A stretch of DNA of 64,000 bases from positions 1-64,000 of the forward strand of contig QXEO01001841.1 of the NCBI GenBank assembly GCA_007115705.1, given 5' to 3'. This document shows, piece after piece, positions 1 through 10,990 of this stretch (the stretch's first letter is position 1; every line of letters begins with the position of its first letter). This stretch comes from Dactylis glomerata. Lineage: Eukaryota > Streptophyta > Magnoliopsida > Poales > Poaceae. A model generated the notes under the pieces. That model saw nothing but the letters and a program-made list of their open reading frames with translations, searched no databases and had not been told where the DNA came from. The position numbers and the translations under genes are program-made.

Positions 1-136
1 CAAAAACAGCAGAAAACAGGAAACTGGCACTGTGGCAACTTGTTAATAGGTTAGTTCCGGAAAATGCATAAAAGTGCCACTAAGTGTAACGAAACAATAG
101 GAAAATGGTGTAAAAACAAGCATGGAGCATCAAAAA

Positions 137-1809
137 TTATAGATACGTTGGAGACGTATCACTGCTCAGGTTTATCATTGACTTTCTAGCAGCGTCAGCA
201 CTCTGTGCCTGCCCCTTCTTCTTGTTCTTTCCTCCATCTTGCACTGGTTGCTGTGGTTGAGGAGCTTGAACCACCCCTTGCCCACCAACACCGCTGTTGT
301 TGTTCGAACTCTGTTGCATCCCAGCAAACTGACCCACTGGCATCTGCATCATCGGATTTAGAGCACCAAAAAACTGAGGCCATTGTCCAATAGGTAGATT
401 CCACAAACCCTGCTGCATCATAGGAAGGGCCCCCTGCTGGTTGGTATCAAGCTAAAAACCCGGCTGCATCATTGGAAAACCCCCTTGTTGGCCGGCGGCA
501 GGCTGCAGACCCCCTCCTCCTCCATAGCAATCAAGATTGGTTGGGGGTGGTACCTGAGATTGCAGATGAACCACCTGCACAGGCACCTGCTGCTTCTGCA
601 CCAGAGCAGCTTTTCCGGCGCCACGACCAGCACCACCCCTACCGCCACCTCTGCCCGCGCCATTCATCGCAACCACCTCCGCGTAGGAGATCTTCCCAGT
701 CTCAGCCTTCCACAAATCCCTCGAGAAACTCACTTCTTTCGGAATTGGAAGCCTCTCTCTTCCAACTGGGAAGCGATCAGCGGCTGTGAATGATTTGGAT
801 TGGGCTAGCTCTCTCCGCACCTAGACCAGGCGGCCTGGAACCCTAGCCCTAGCTTGACCTCTGCGGGGATGAGGAGAAGCACACTCTGGATTTCTAGAGA
901 TCTCCATCACCATTGTCTTGTTTGAAGGCGTATTTTGCCTAGGCGCCACCTGATCACCCGCTGAGATGATGACAGGTGTCGCACATCTGTGATCCATCCG
1001 CCTAGGCGACGAGGTCTCCGTGCGCGACCCGCGATCCCCAATCTCCTTCCTCACCGGCGACAGTGGCGCCTCCCTCACCGGAGAAATTGCACGAGCACGC
1101 TGAGTTCCAACACAAATCCCTGGCACTACCACCACGCCGCCTCGCCGCCGATCCCACACACCAGCAGGCGTAGGTCGGCTCGGCGACACGATCATGGATG
1201 CTGAGCCCCTGGAAGGTCTCTCGCACATGAGCAGATCGCTGGTGGATTTGCCCAGTCTCGCCGGGACAACCTCAGCACCTCTTCGTTTGGAACCGCACAA
1301 ACTCGCAGCCCCATCTCTTCGGCAGGATCCGCCCAGAGTCGAATCACCACTGCCTCTCTAGCACCCGGAGCACCTGAGCTCCGAGCACGCTCCAACAGCC
1401 GCAGCGCAACCAAATCCCTGATCATGAGCAACCTGACGATCCTGAATGATTCGTTCCTTTTCACCACCAGTACCGCCCCCTCCTTCGAGCATCCACCGAC
1501 AATCCCCAAAATTCTGCAGGATTTCATGGCATCGCCGAGATCTGAGGGGCAAGCACCACAGGCGCTCCATGAGCAGCACCAATTAGCGCCAAAGCACCTT
1601 CCACACCCTAGGGGCTTGATGCTGAAGGCATAGCCGCGCTTACAGCCACCTCCATCAACGCCGCCGCAGCCCCGTCCTCCTCCACTCTCGTCAGAGATGG
1701 AAACTGGTAGTAGCATGACGACTCTCTCTCCATCCTCCTCCGTGTACCTCGCCGCTAGAGCCTCCACCGCAGCAGGAGATAGCCGAGATCGGACAGGCCT
1801 CGACCGCAC
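137..1809 (-). pseudogene. Decayed retroelement ORF1/gag-like block
   Basis: Three consecutive minus-strand open stretches (about 1809-1192, 1300-821, 820-452, then 421-137) change frame but read as one GC-rich coding-like block running toward the left edge. The upstream part has a Cys-rich patch (CGRCFGANWCCSWSACGAC). The downstream part has a Gly/Arg-rich tract, a SYAEVV motif and a Gln/Pro-rich region followed by KNKKKGQ. This resembles the nucleic-acid-binding ORF1 of plant LINEs or a decayed gag with zinc knuckles. No reverse transcriptase is visible; it would lie beyond the left edge. The frame changes suggest a dead copy, though a spliced host gene is not excluded. The family call is inference. 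Confidence 0.3.
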
Positions 1810-1889
1810 AGTATGGCACCGACAACTACCGGCGACGAGGTCAGGGATGTGGGCGGGGGTGGGCGTAGAGCGGAACGGCGAGGAGAGGA

Positions 1890-2860
1890 ATGATTAACAA
1901 TCACATGATGGAATGATTAACCAATAAGAAAAGTAATGTGACGACCATGCTACCAGCGCCTGCAAGTATTGTCTCCTGATAGAAAGAGCAAATATTCCTA
2001 GCATATGTAGCAGTGTAGCAAGAAAACTCAAAATGCTTAAGTAATTTACCAAATAAAAAGAAGACATTGGCAATAACAAGTTAACAATCAGCACATCATT
2101 TTATCCATGAGATAATTACCACATCAAGACAAGCATGTACTGCCAATGTGTGATAGGTACCTTATTGGTGCTGCCTTGCGCTTGACCGCAAGTCTAAAAT
2201 AACGGAATATAATATCTTCCTTTCTGCATAAGATTTCTGAAGATGCAAAACAACAGCTAAAAGGAAATGGCACCATTATTCAAACACATTTTTTATATTT
2301 CCAAATACTGAGATGACTGACTTATTTCTAGAACAAAACGCTTACCATTAAAATTGTTTTTCAAGGAAGGAAAGATATAAAATTTGTATCAATGGGCTAC
2401 AGGTTTCACCATAACACACCTACAGTAGAACCTACTTCACATTGTAAAACAAATGCTAGAGATCATATATTCCTATCAATTAAATATCAAACATGTATAT
2501 GTTCAGATCATATTAATTAAATAGCAAACTAATCAGTACATTTGCACAATGTTTTCATAATTAAACTAATTTCACAATACTTATATGTTCAGAATAGTCA
2601 AACAACAAAATAAGCATTAAACACTTGCACAGAGTTCATAATTAAACTAACTTCAGAATACTCTCTGTCCAGATAAATTAAATAGAAAATTACATTGTAA
2701 ACTTACACAAGATCATAACTAAATCTGATTAGGAGCAGTACAACTTTACAAACTTCCAAATACTCTTTCATAACTAAATCGGTGAGCTAAAAAACAGTAC
2801 AGGTCTATTTCTTTCATCATGAAAACTAAATAAATCAATGCACTAAAAATGAAGACCATG
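1890..2860. other. AT-rich noncoding stretch
   Basis: No supportable gene. It is AT-rich throughout and includes the degenerate tandem array annotated separately at about 2,450-2,735. Confidence 0.6.
2450..2735. repeat. Degenerate AT-rich tandem repeats, about 77-84 bp period
   Basis: The block with the core CATAATTAAACTAA recurs near 2,555 and 2,637, and a weaker version (CATAACTAAATC) near 2,714. TGTTCAGA-like words alternate between the copies. The repeat units are clearly related but diverged. Subterminal repeats of a DNA transposon are one explanation; no matching termini were found. Confidence 0.45.
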
Positions 2861-2879
2861 GTTGATCCTTACGACACCA

Positions 2880-3335
2880 AGTAGTAGCTGCTGACAAAAT
2901 GAAAAGGAGGCGGTACACAGAGCATCTTGCTGTCAGGCCGGCGAAGAGAGCGATGTGGCGTGGAGGTGGTGATAGGAGGAGAAGGGAGGGGGTTGCGTTC
3001 ACGGATGGAGGTGCTGGCAGGTGGCAGCGGTGGAGGTAAGAGGAGAAGGGGGTACGGGGTAGGGGTAGGAGACGGCGATGGAGGAGATGGGAGGTCGGGG
3101 CAGGAAGCGGCAGTGGAGGTCACGGGAGAAGAGAGGAGAGCGGAGCTCGCGGATGGGGCTGGGAACAGGTGGTGGTGGCAGTCGGCGGTAGAGCACAAAG
3201 GCGATGGGAGGTGGGCGGCGACAGACTGAGGCTGCAAAGGAGGGTGGCGGTCAGCAATAGCGAGGAAGTGAAAGGGGCGACGACCGCGGCAATGGCAAGG
3301 AGGTGCAATGGGCGCCGGCTGTCCATTGGAGACGG
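2880..3335. other. Purine-rich, strand-asymmetric GC block
   Basis: The plus strand is strongly G/A-rich (GGAGGTGG, GGAGAAGG-like words); the minus strand is therefore C/T-rich. Open frames on both strands are low-complexity Pro/Ser/Leu or Gly/Arg-rich sequence, a by-product of composition. No protein family is recognised. Confidence 0.4.
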
Positions 3336-3339
3336 TAAG

Positions 3340-4850
3340 AAATGGGGAAATTTCTTAGCTAGGGCTTTGCCTTATCTGCTATTTTTTTTCCTATGGGCTA
3401 GCACAGACCGGAAAATACCTAGATATGGCGTGGAACTTTTAGTTACTAGTAGTGCACTTATTTATACTGAATATTTTTACCTTTGTTTACATCTTATATT
3501 TTCTACATAAATTCTTATTAAAGTGGTATATAATATTTTAGCACAATCCAAGTCTTCCATTCAAGTGCAACTGAGCTAAATGTAAATCAGATTTTTTGGA
3601 AAGAAAGTGAGGTCAGTTGTATTATTTCTATGAAACCACACAACTGCATAGTTGTAATGTTTCTAAGACACTACCCAATTGCACTAAATTTAAGACGCAC
3701 GTAATTTGCAAACAAAGTGAGCTAGTTAGTTTTGTAGACACCCCTAGATTAGAAAGAAACAAAAAAAAATTGTGTGCCTCGATGGATGAACTTGTTTACT
3801 TACATGTTTGTAGGTATTTGTATGAGTTCATGTCTATTTAGGTATCATTAGTATCTTCGTAGAAAGCACCAAAGCATGCAATCTAATAAATATCTTGAAA
3901 GAGGTTTTATTTGTTCTTTGAGCAAAAAGATAGTACATGATTGTCTATTTTCGGTAAAGATGATAGAAAATTCTAGATTATATAACCAATACAAGAGAAA
4001 GTGCAACAATAAGGCTCTCGGGCTCCACGTAGCCTGTTTTCCTATTTTTAAAAACAAATTTAAAGCTTAAAAAACAGGGCTTAGTCAATGATTAATTCTG
4101 TCCATATGCAATTTTTCCAAATGGAACATCAAATATTCTAGCCTAAAAATAATACAAATGTAAATATCTAGGGACATGAACCCTACAGATTCCGAATGTT
4201 GTAAAATATTCTGATTTATGTTTTTTGCTGAGCTCAAAATACAATGTATTTGACGTTCAATAATTAACACGGCCGTGGAGTACATAGCTAACTAAATCCA
4301 TGTGTTTTTCCTGGAATTTTCTGAAACTTTGAAATCTGGATGTTGAAAAAACCATTGGAAACCATCTTTCCCTCGCCCACCGATTAAACTGACCTTTGGA
4401 AGCCTTCTTTCCAGCCGACGTGCGGCTGCTCCTTTTGGCCACAATGGGATTATTTTTCCGTGCAAAGACTTAGCACAGAAGCAGACGCAGAGTTCAACGG
4501 TATATATTTGGCCATTTGCAATCCGGAAAGTAGACAGCGAGAGAAGCGGTTGTTGCAGACGTGTGGTACTGCATGCACTGCCACTAAATTAATCAAGCCA
4601 AGTTAAAAAAAAACATCTTGAGCAAACGAACCTACGCGTCCTGTTGCTGAATCCTGAACGGGAGGGTTCCGACGGCACGCGTTGAACGCGTAGCCAAGCC
4701 ACGTACGGCGGCTTCCTTTTCCCAACGCCTGTGAGCTCGCCGTTAAGCTCGCCGTCGCCGTCGCCGCCGTCGCCGCGCCGGTGGTGGTGGTAGCCATGAA
4801 TGAAATCCCTCCAGCGCGGTTTAACGGTGTGTTGGGGAGCCCCGTCGCCG
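3340..4850. other. Intergenic stretch upstream of the PLAC8 gene
   Basis: No gene can be supported. Most of it is AT-rich. From about 4,620 it becomes GC-rich, which probably marks the promoter and 5'UTR of the following gene. A TATATATTT word occurs near 4,501 but is too far upstream to be assigned. Confidence 0.5.
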
Positions 4851-5045
4851 TCAACGAGCCATGTTGACTCTTCCTTCCACCCAAACCACAGAACACATGG
4901 CCCCCAACAGCAGGTGCCCTTCTCCCCTGCGAACCAAACCTTCCATTCCGCGCTGTCTCGCTCCCCCAGCCTAGCCACAGCAGCCGACACCGCGGCGGCG
5001 GCGGCGGGAGGAAGGCAGGAATCTCGCCCTTTGCTTGCGCGCCAG

Positions 5046-6485
5046 GTGAGCAGCTCCGCCCTCCTCCTCATCCTCCTCCCCGCGCCGTTCTCATGGATCT
5101 GGACGAATCGAGCGCGTTGTTCCTTTGGTTGGCTGCGCTTATCTGTTCCAACAGTTTACGCTTTATTATCCTTAGCAGTTAAGGCAAGGGGCAACCCCCG
5201 CCGCCTCCCCATCCGCGCAAGGCAACCCCGCCCCGGTGGCGCCGCTGCCGAAGACCTGCCCCCGGCGGCCTGGCCGCGTCCGCTTCCGGCGCTCGCGGTC
5301 GGTTCGCAGAGGAGATAGCTGTGCGAACTACTCGGAGATTTAGCATCCAACTTCAAATCCTGCAGGAGGATGAACGCCCTATTTTGGTAAAATCGCTAGA
5401 TTGCTATGCTTTGCCATGTACGTATTCCAATGCTTTAGGCGATTCTGAGATAGGCATGTCTTCAGATACAGGGAGCACTATTTTGGTGCCAGTCTACTAC
5501 TTCTCCTTCGGATGCTCCCCTAAAGTTAGGGGCCGAGACGCCAGAGTTATATCTAACTATACCATCAGTGTGCTTTCGGTTGGTTTCTGGACGTTTAATG
5601 CGTGCCGATTTCGGTAAGCAATAGCTGTTGCAACGTATGTTTTGCAATATTTTCCCATGTTACCGTCACCGCAAGCTCGCAAGTTTACGATGTTAGGATT
5701 GATCGCAGTTCATGCGATGACAGGAACTCAAAGAAATCACACATGCATACAAGCTATTGCGAGAGTTGTATCCAAACTACTCTTAATGTTTCTGGAATCC
5801 TAGATACAACCATAGATATGAGCCATTTCAGGTTCCCCTGATGCACCGTGTAACCCTCAATAGTACCGTGTACTAGAACGATGTGGGTTTGTGTTTATAG
5901 TAGGATACATTGTGCAGAGCAATTAATGCTTGTATCTTGTTTGTTCTTTGTGCTGCTTAAACTCTATTGTTTGCTGTTAGGGCCTCATATTCTGAACTAC
6001 TAGTACTAGGCTTCTAGCACACAAATCTGTTGCAAAAGTAGCTTCGATTTCTTGGAGGTTTCAAGTGTTAATTTCATGGGATAGACACATCTTAGATGAT
6101 AGACCGTGGCTGTGCTGTTGGTCATTTAACTCTCTTATGAACACGTTTTTCAGTTATATCCCCTTCTATTCACTGGATAAAGAACTGGCTGCAGAACTGA
6201 CTGCAGAACTGGTTGATTATGATGTTTATGTACACAAGTTGTTAAAAAAAATATTTCCAGAATAGCCGAAAGACTGAAATGGTATGATATTATAAGGGGG
6301 ACTAATGCCACATTATATGACATGTTTTCTAGTTCATTGCCCTTTCTGCTGCATTTTCAACATTTGCCAAAATTATTTTCTTTCTGTAGTTCGTGCACCG
6401 GTAAGTTTGAGTTGGGACTTGCTTTTTTGTCTACATGTGACTGATGATCGTTTATTTTCTTTTGGACCTGTTTTTGTTTATGCAG
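5046..6485 (+). other. Probable 5'UTR intron of the PLAC8 gene
   Basis: A GC-rich leader ends in a strong donor (GCCAG|GTGAG, exon end at 5,045). An acceptor (TTATGCAG|AACTG) precedes 6,486, 167 nt before the start codon. The interior is T-rich and has no convincing ORF. Long first introns in the 5'UTR are common in grass genes. Alternative acceptors exist, for example CTGTAG near 6,389, so the exact 3' splice site is uncertain. Confidence 0.5.
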
Positions 6486-6652
6486 AACTGCGTGGCCAAT
6501 AATATGTTAGTCCATCTACAAAATCATACAAGACAGCAAAAATTCCTGTGGAACATGGTCTGAAAGTTAAATAGGTTCCCCTTATATTGTGAAGGAAGAT
6601 TTGGAAGAGGTCAAGATTGCTTATACTATCAAACTGCTTCCTGCCGAATAAA

Positions 6653-8335
6653 ATGGCCACTAATGGTAATGGAAACCCCAAAGCTGATATTCAAGCAGTA
6701 GAATCAAGAACACCAGAAAGTGAACCTGAAGCCACAGGCGTCAATAGTATTTCCACTCAGGATGCTTCACGACAGGGAAATGAGCGGAGTGGGTTTCTGA
6801 ACTTTCTGAATCGCTTTTCTGGTCCCCACTTAAGGAAGCTGGGTCCTTCCCCTTCAGTCAAGTTTCGACAGCTCGCACTTGAGCGGGATGAGTTTTCACG
6901 TTCTATCCATTCTGATAACCATGGTAATCATGAGCATTTCCATTTGGTCAGGAAAATTAACTGGGGCCATCTGTGGGTAATGGGCAAGGATTGGATAAGG
7001 CAGCCTATGAACATGGCCCTTTTTGTTTGGATTGCTTGTGTTTCTGTATCTGGTGCAATACTCTTCATGGTTATGACTGGAATGCTTAATCACGCTTTGC
7101 CTAGCAAAGCACAAAGAGATGCCTGGTTTGAAGTGAACAACCAAATATTGAATGCATTATTCACACTCATGTGCCTTTATCAACACCCGATGCGGATCTA
7201 TAACTTGGTGCTCTTGTGTCGATGGGACCAAAAGGACATTTTAAGGCTTAGGAAAGTATACTGCAAAAATGGGACATATAAGCCTAATGAGTGGATGCAC
7301 ATGATGGTGGTTGTAGCCTTTCTTAATTTGAACTGCTTCGCCCAGTATGCCTTGTGTGGTCTGAACATAGGATACCGCAGATCTGAAAGGCCTCCTCTTG
7401 GTGTTGCTGTGGCTATTTCTTTTGCATTTGGCGCGGCGGCATTCGCCAGTGTGTATAATATTGTCAGTCCTCTTGGGAAGGATTATGATGCGGATGAAGA
7501 ACTGAGAGAAGCTGATCCAGAAGCACAACTTGTCGTCACCTCAAGTGAAGGCACCAAGCCAGCAACTTCACGGAGCTCGCTTGAGAGGAGATACTCTTTT
7601 CTTCAGACCGAAGAGCACCGTTTTGTAGAGAGTAGGCCTGAGTGGGTTGGTGGACTTGCAGATTTCTGGGACAGTATAACTATTGCATACTTGTCGATTT
7701 TCTGCAGTTGCTGTGTTTTCGGATGGAATGTGCAGAGGCTTGGGTTCGGAAACATGTATGTCCATATTGCAACATTCCTGCTGTTTTGCCTAGCTCCATT
7801 CTTCATCTTCAATCTGGCAGCTGTCAATATTAACAATGAAACCCTGCGAGAAGCACTGGGGCTCACTGGAATTGCACTTTGCTTTCTTGGTTTGCTGTAT
7901 GGTGGCTTTTGGAGAATACAGATGAGGAAGAGATATAACCTTCCTGGAAACACCTTCTGCTGCCGTAATCCCGACGTTACAGATTGTTTCCAGTGGTTGT
8001 GCTGCTGCTCATGTTCTCTAGCTCAGGAGGTGAGAACAGCTGATTATTATGATATTGCAGAGGAAAGGTCATACAGAGGACAAGTAACTGAGGAAAGTCA
8101 GCGTGTGATGTCCCCGTTGCGTCGTGAAGACGGTTTGCCACTTTTCAAGTCAACTCCAGCTTCACCATACAGGAGTAGCACACCTGGTCAGTCAATTTTC
8201 ATCATGGAGAGTCCATCAGCTCCGCGGAGGTCATCGGGTGCAACCCCTCTTGACGGTTCACCGGCAAGAGGCGATAGGGCGATGAAAGCGCCTGCTCCAT
8301 CTGTTTTACACAGAGAAGGTGGAGATGAATCATAG
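6653..8335 (+). CDS. PLAC8/DUF2985 family membrane protein
   Basis: Single coding exon of 560 codons. The ATG at 6,653 was chosen because the protein then begins MATNGNGN; an in-frame CTG-type start 12 codons upstream is less likely. Residues 1-100 are polar. Hydrophobic segments lie near 121-143, 217-236, 250-270, 341-360, 369-392 and 401-420. The stretch WFEVNNQILNALF and following residues matches the DUF2985 region. A PLAC8 region (about 328-460) contains WDSITIAYLSIFCSCCVFGW, FCCRNPDVTDCFQWLCCCSC and SLAQEVRTADYYD, the Cys-rich part typical of PLAC8. The C-terminus is Ser/Pro-rich and probably disordered. Plant PLAC8 proteins are membrane proteins linked to organ size, cadmium resistance or calcium influx, but the role of this DUF2985 subgroup is not established. 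The ORF is intact. Confidence 0.9.
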   Translation: MATNGNGNPKADIQAVESRTPESEPEATGVNSISTQDASRQGNERSGFLNFLNRFSGPHLRKLGPSPSVKFRQLALERDEFSRSIHSDNHGNHEHFHLVRKINWGHLWVMGKDWIRQPMNMALFVWIACVSVSGAILFMVMTGMLNHALPSKAQRDAWFEVNNQILNALFTLMCLYQHPMRIYNLVLLCRWDQKDILRLRKVYCKNGTYKPNEWMHMMVVVAFLNLNCFAQYALCGLNIGYRRSERPPLGVAVAISFAFGAAAFASVYNIVSPLGKDYDADEELREADPEAQLVVTSSEGTKPATSRSSLERRYSFLQTEEHRFVESRPEWVGGLADFWDSITIAYLSIFCSCCVFGWNVQRLGFGNMYVHIATFLLFCLAPFFIFNLAAVNINNETLREALGLTGIALCFLGLLYGGFWRIQMRKRYNLPGNTFCCRNPDVTDCFQWLCCCSCSLAQEVRTADYYDIAEERSYRGQVTEESQRVMSPLRREDGLPLFKSTPASPYRSSTPGQSIFIMESPSAPRRSSGATPLDGSPARGDRAMKAPAPSVLHREGGDES

Positions 8336-8493
8336 CATCTGGCGACCCAACAAGGCATGTGCCATGATTCTACTCTGTCCGTGGAGATGAACCTGTATAT
8401 TTGTTGTAAAGGGAAAAAAACTACCGTGCGCTGCCTTTTTCATCTTGTGGCTGATTTTTCAGTGTGCACTCGCTCCTCCTTAAGAGATGTACA

Positions 8494-9161
8494 GAGTATC
8501 CAGTTCTGCTCTGTTCTGTAATTCAGTAAGATTTCTGGAGTGCAGACTTGCCTTTTAAGGTGAAATGGCGTGATTGGTCTCTGTATGTTTATTGGAGTAT
8601 TTTGGCTGGAGAGATGATGGCTAACAACTGAATGTGACGCTGCCATCAATCTCTTTCGGTACTTGCAATAGTAACAGTGACCTTGTCGTCTAACTTCCTA
8701 CAGTAGGTTCTTACCAGGCTATTCTGTTCTGCTCAAACGTATGTTCATTAACCTATTTTGTGCTCAGCAATCATAAACCTGATGATCGGACCATAAACCT
8801 GATGATCGGACGACCATTTCGCTTCCAGATTCGGCATCAAAATATTCATCCGGGAGTATCCAGTTCTGCTCTGATCTGCAATTCTGTTAGATTTCTGGAG
8901 TGCAGACTTGCCTTTTGACGTGAAATGGCGTGATTGGTCTTTGTATGTTAGATTTTTTGGCGTGATTTTGCTGGAGAGTTGATGGCTAATAACTGAATGT
9001 GACGCTGCCATCAGTCTCTTTCAGTACTTGAAATAGTAACAGTGACCTTGTCGTCTAACTTCCCAGTTTCTTACCAGGCTGATCTGTTCTGCTCAAACAT
9101 ATTATGTTCATTAACCTACTTCGTGTTCACCAATCACGAACCTGAAGAATCGGACGACCAT
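8494..9161 (+). repeat. Tandem duplication in the PLAC8 3' flank
   Basis: About 8,494-8,815 and 8,854-9,161 align along their length with substitutions and small indels. Shared words, in order, are GAGTATCCAGTTCTGCTCTG, GGAGTGCAGACTTGCCTTTT, AACTGAATGTGACGCTGCCA and TAACAGTGACCTTGTCGTCT. The unit begins about 160 nt after the stop codon, so the first copy probably lies in the 3'UTR. Confidence 0.9.
8772..8811 (+). repeat. Perfect 20-bp x 2 tandem repeat
   Basis: CATAAACCTGATGATCGGAC occurs at 8,772-8,791 and again at 8,792-8,811. It lies at the end of the first copy of the larger 3'-flank duplication; the second large copy has only one version. Replication slippage is likely. Confidence 0.95.
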
Positions 9162-9690
9162 TTCGGCATTTCATTCCCAGATTCGGCATCAAAATCTACA
9201 TCCGAGACACGCCACGCGCTACGTTTGACATCTTCAGCACGTCAATCCATTTCACTTCATCATCCAGCGTTGAGAAAATCGACACATCTCCCAGTCCCAT
9301 ACCCTGCCGAGTCAATGAAAGCCACACCCCCAACATGCACCAAATTAAGATCGCTAGCTTAGCAGACCAAGATGGCGTCCATCCATCGGGACCGGTTCTC
9401 TTCTCACCTTGAAGTTCTCGATCGATCGGTTCAACCATTTTGACGCGATAATGACAGCTCCTCTCTCTTGCATCTCTTTGAAGAGAGAACGTGCGGAACA
9501 GCCTGCACGTTTCTGCTTCCCCCCGGGAGGCAGTTTCCCAGAAAGTTTTCAGTTCCGACGGTGTTCCGACGGCGAGGGGCGCACTGACTTCTGGTGCGCA
9601 TCCATGTTTGCTGGACTCGTCGTCGTAGAGGTCTCGTAGAACAAGATGCATAATAGTACTTACTTAAAACATGAATTGACTATGTTTAAA
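9162..9690. other. Intergenic DNA without a supported gene
   Basis: An open frame exists on the minus strand but has no recognisable domain, promoter or family match. Nothing else is seen here. Confidence 0.5.
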
Positions 9691-10507
9691 GCTTGCCAAA
9701 TTTAACACCGGACAGAACAACGTAGCGTTGTTTGCCGGTTTGTAGCCTGTGGAGGGGTTTGCGAGGGTGTGGATGGAGGTGGTCGTCGCTCCGTGGTGTG
9801 CTCGATGGACGTCGGGGCAGCAGCCTTGGATGGTGTATGTGCGTCGAGGCGGCGGCCTCGGGATCCATGGCTGGCATATGCTTCATGGGGTGGAGCAGCT
9901 GCTTACATGGTTGGGTGACTGTCTTATATCGTCAGTGCGACGAGCCTGTTGGCTCGGTCGACGCTGTCTTTGAGGAGGCAGTTTGACTTTTAGGCCGGGG
10001 CGACGGCCCTGAATATTGGTGCGACATCCGTGGTCTACGAGCAATTTCTTGTGCAGCTTGGGCTGCGGATGGCTGGGTCCTGCGGCGTTGGGGCTCGAGC
10101 TCGAGCGGTGGTACTTTGGGACGGCGGCCCTGGAAGGTGGTGTTGGTGGTCTGCCGGGCGTGGTAGAGCAGTTGGATGTCAGGGCGGCATCCCCGAAGGC
10201 TCTCAGTGCTGAGTGCATCGAGACCTTATGTCGTGTGGGCGACGAGGTTATCTTGATGCTAGTCGTCGACATTGTGTGGCGCAGCTCTTCTGGAGGGTTG
10301 TTGGAGTGTCCCGTGTTTGCTCCTTCTAAAGCATACACGGCGTCTTCTCTTCGGCTTTGGTGGGAGATCGTCTTGTCTTGGTTGGGTGATGATGGGTGGG
10401 CTCTGCCTCTGTTGTATCGGTTTTAGCCCGATTTTTTGTTAATTAACCTGTAACTCTCTTCTTCTTAATTAATCAAAAAGGTAAAACTTTTGCCTTGTTT
10501 AAAAAAA
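9690..10507 (+). mobile_element. LINE-like 3' end with A-rich tail
   Basis: A GC-rich noncoding stretch ends in a recognisable terminal block from about 10,413: GTATCGGTTTTAGCCCG, then TAACTCTCTTCTTCTTAATT, then AAAACTTTTGCC and an A run near 10,500. A homologous block occurs at 24,298-24,380 and, inverted, at about 17,111-17,240. The TTAATTAAT(G/C)AAA...TTTTGCC-A(n) type of terminus is familiar from grass non-LTR elements. No reverse transcriptase is present, so the copy is 5'-truncated. The 5' boundary is approximate. Confidence 0.45.
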
Positions 10508-10720
10508 CATTTTCAAATCTTTGCAGCACATTCTTGGATTTAACATTACCTGATACAATACAAAGCACACGTCGCAGATGCACCGTGCTCCAGCAAGGGT
10601 ACACACGGTGACACGGAGTGATGGTGACGAAACATTCAAACCTGCCCATAACAACATGCACGTTAACAATGGACGCATCGTTACCAGGTCGATCGACCAC
10701 GCGTATTTACCTACTTCACC

Positions 10721-10990
10721 CGTGCATCTTGGATACATTTGTCACGATTCGGCAAAAAACTGAACAACTGGCTTGTAAATTACGATATATATAAAGCCTG
10801 AAACATGACTGGGTAAATTCAGATAGTAAGTTGTGCATCTCGGATACATTTGTCACGAGTCGACATGGACGTCCAGGTGAGCAAAGAAGTGAACAAATGG
10901 CTTGTAAATTACGACACAAGGACTGAAACATATTCTTTGAGAGTAGTATAAAGACTGAAACATGACTGGGTGAATTTAGAGAGTAACTCT
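10721..10990. repeat. Imperfect tandem duplication of about 115-150 bp
   Basis: GTGCATCTTGGATACATTTG (10,721) recurs as GTGCATCTCGGATACATTTG (about 10,835). It is followed in both copies by GGCTTGTAAATTACGA and later by TGAAACATGACTGGGT. The second copy carries an extra insertion. No coding potential. Confidence 0.75.

Noticed and set aside
4257..4442. Small basic ORF (MAKRSSRTSAGKKASKG...) on the minus strand
   Set aside because: 61 codons, basic N-terminus only, no family recognised and no promoter or homology visible.
9196..9651. Open frame of 151 codons on the minus strand
   Set aside because: No recognisable domain, splice context or promoter; it lies in GC-moderate intergenic DNA where such frames arise by chance.
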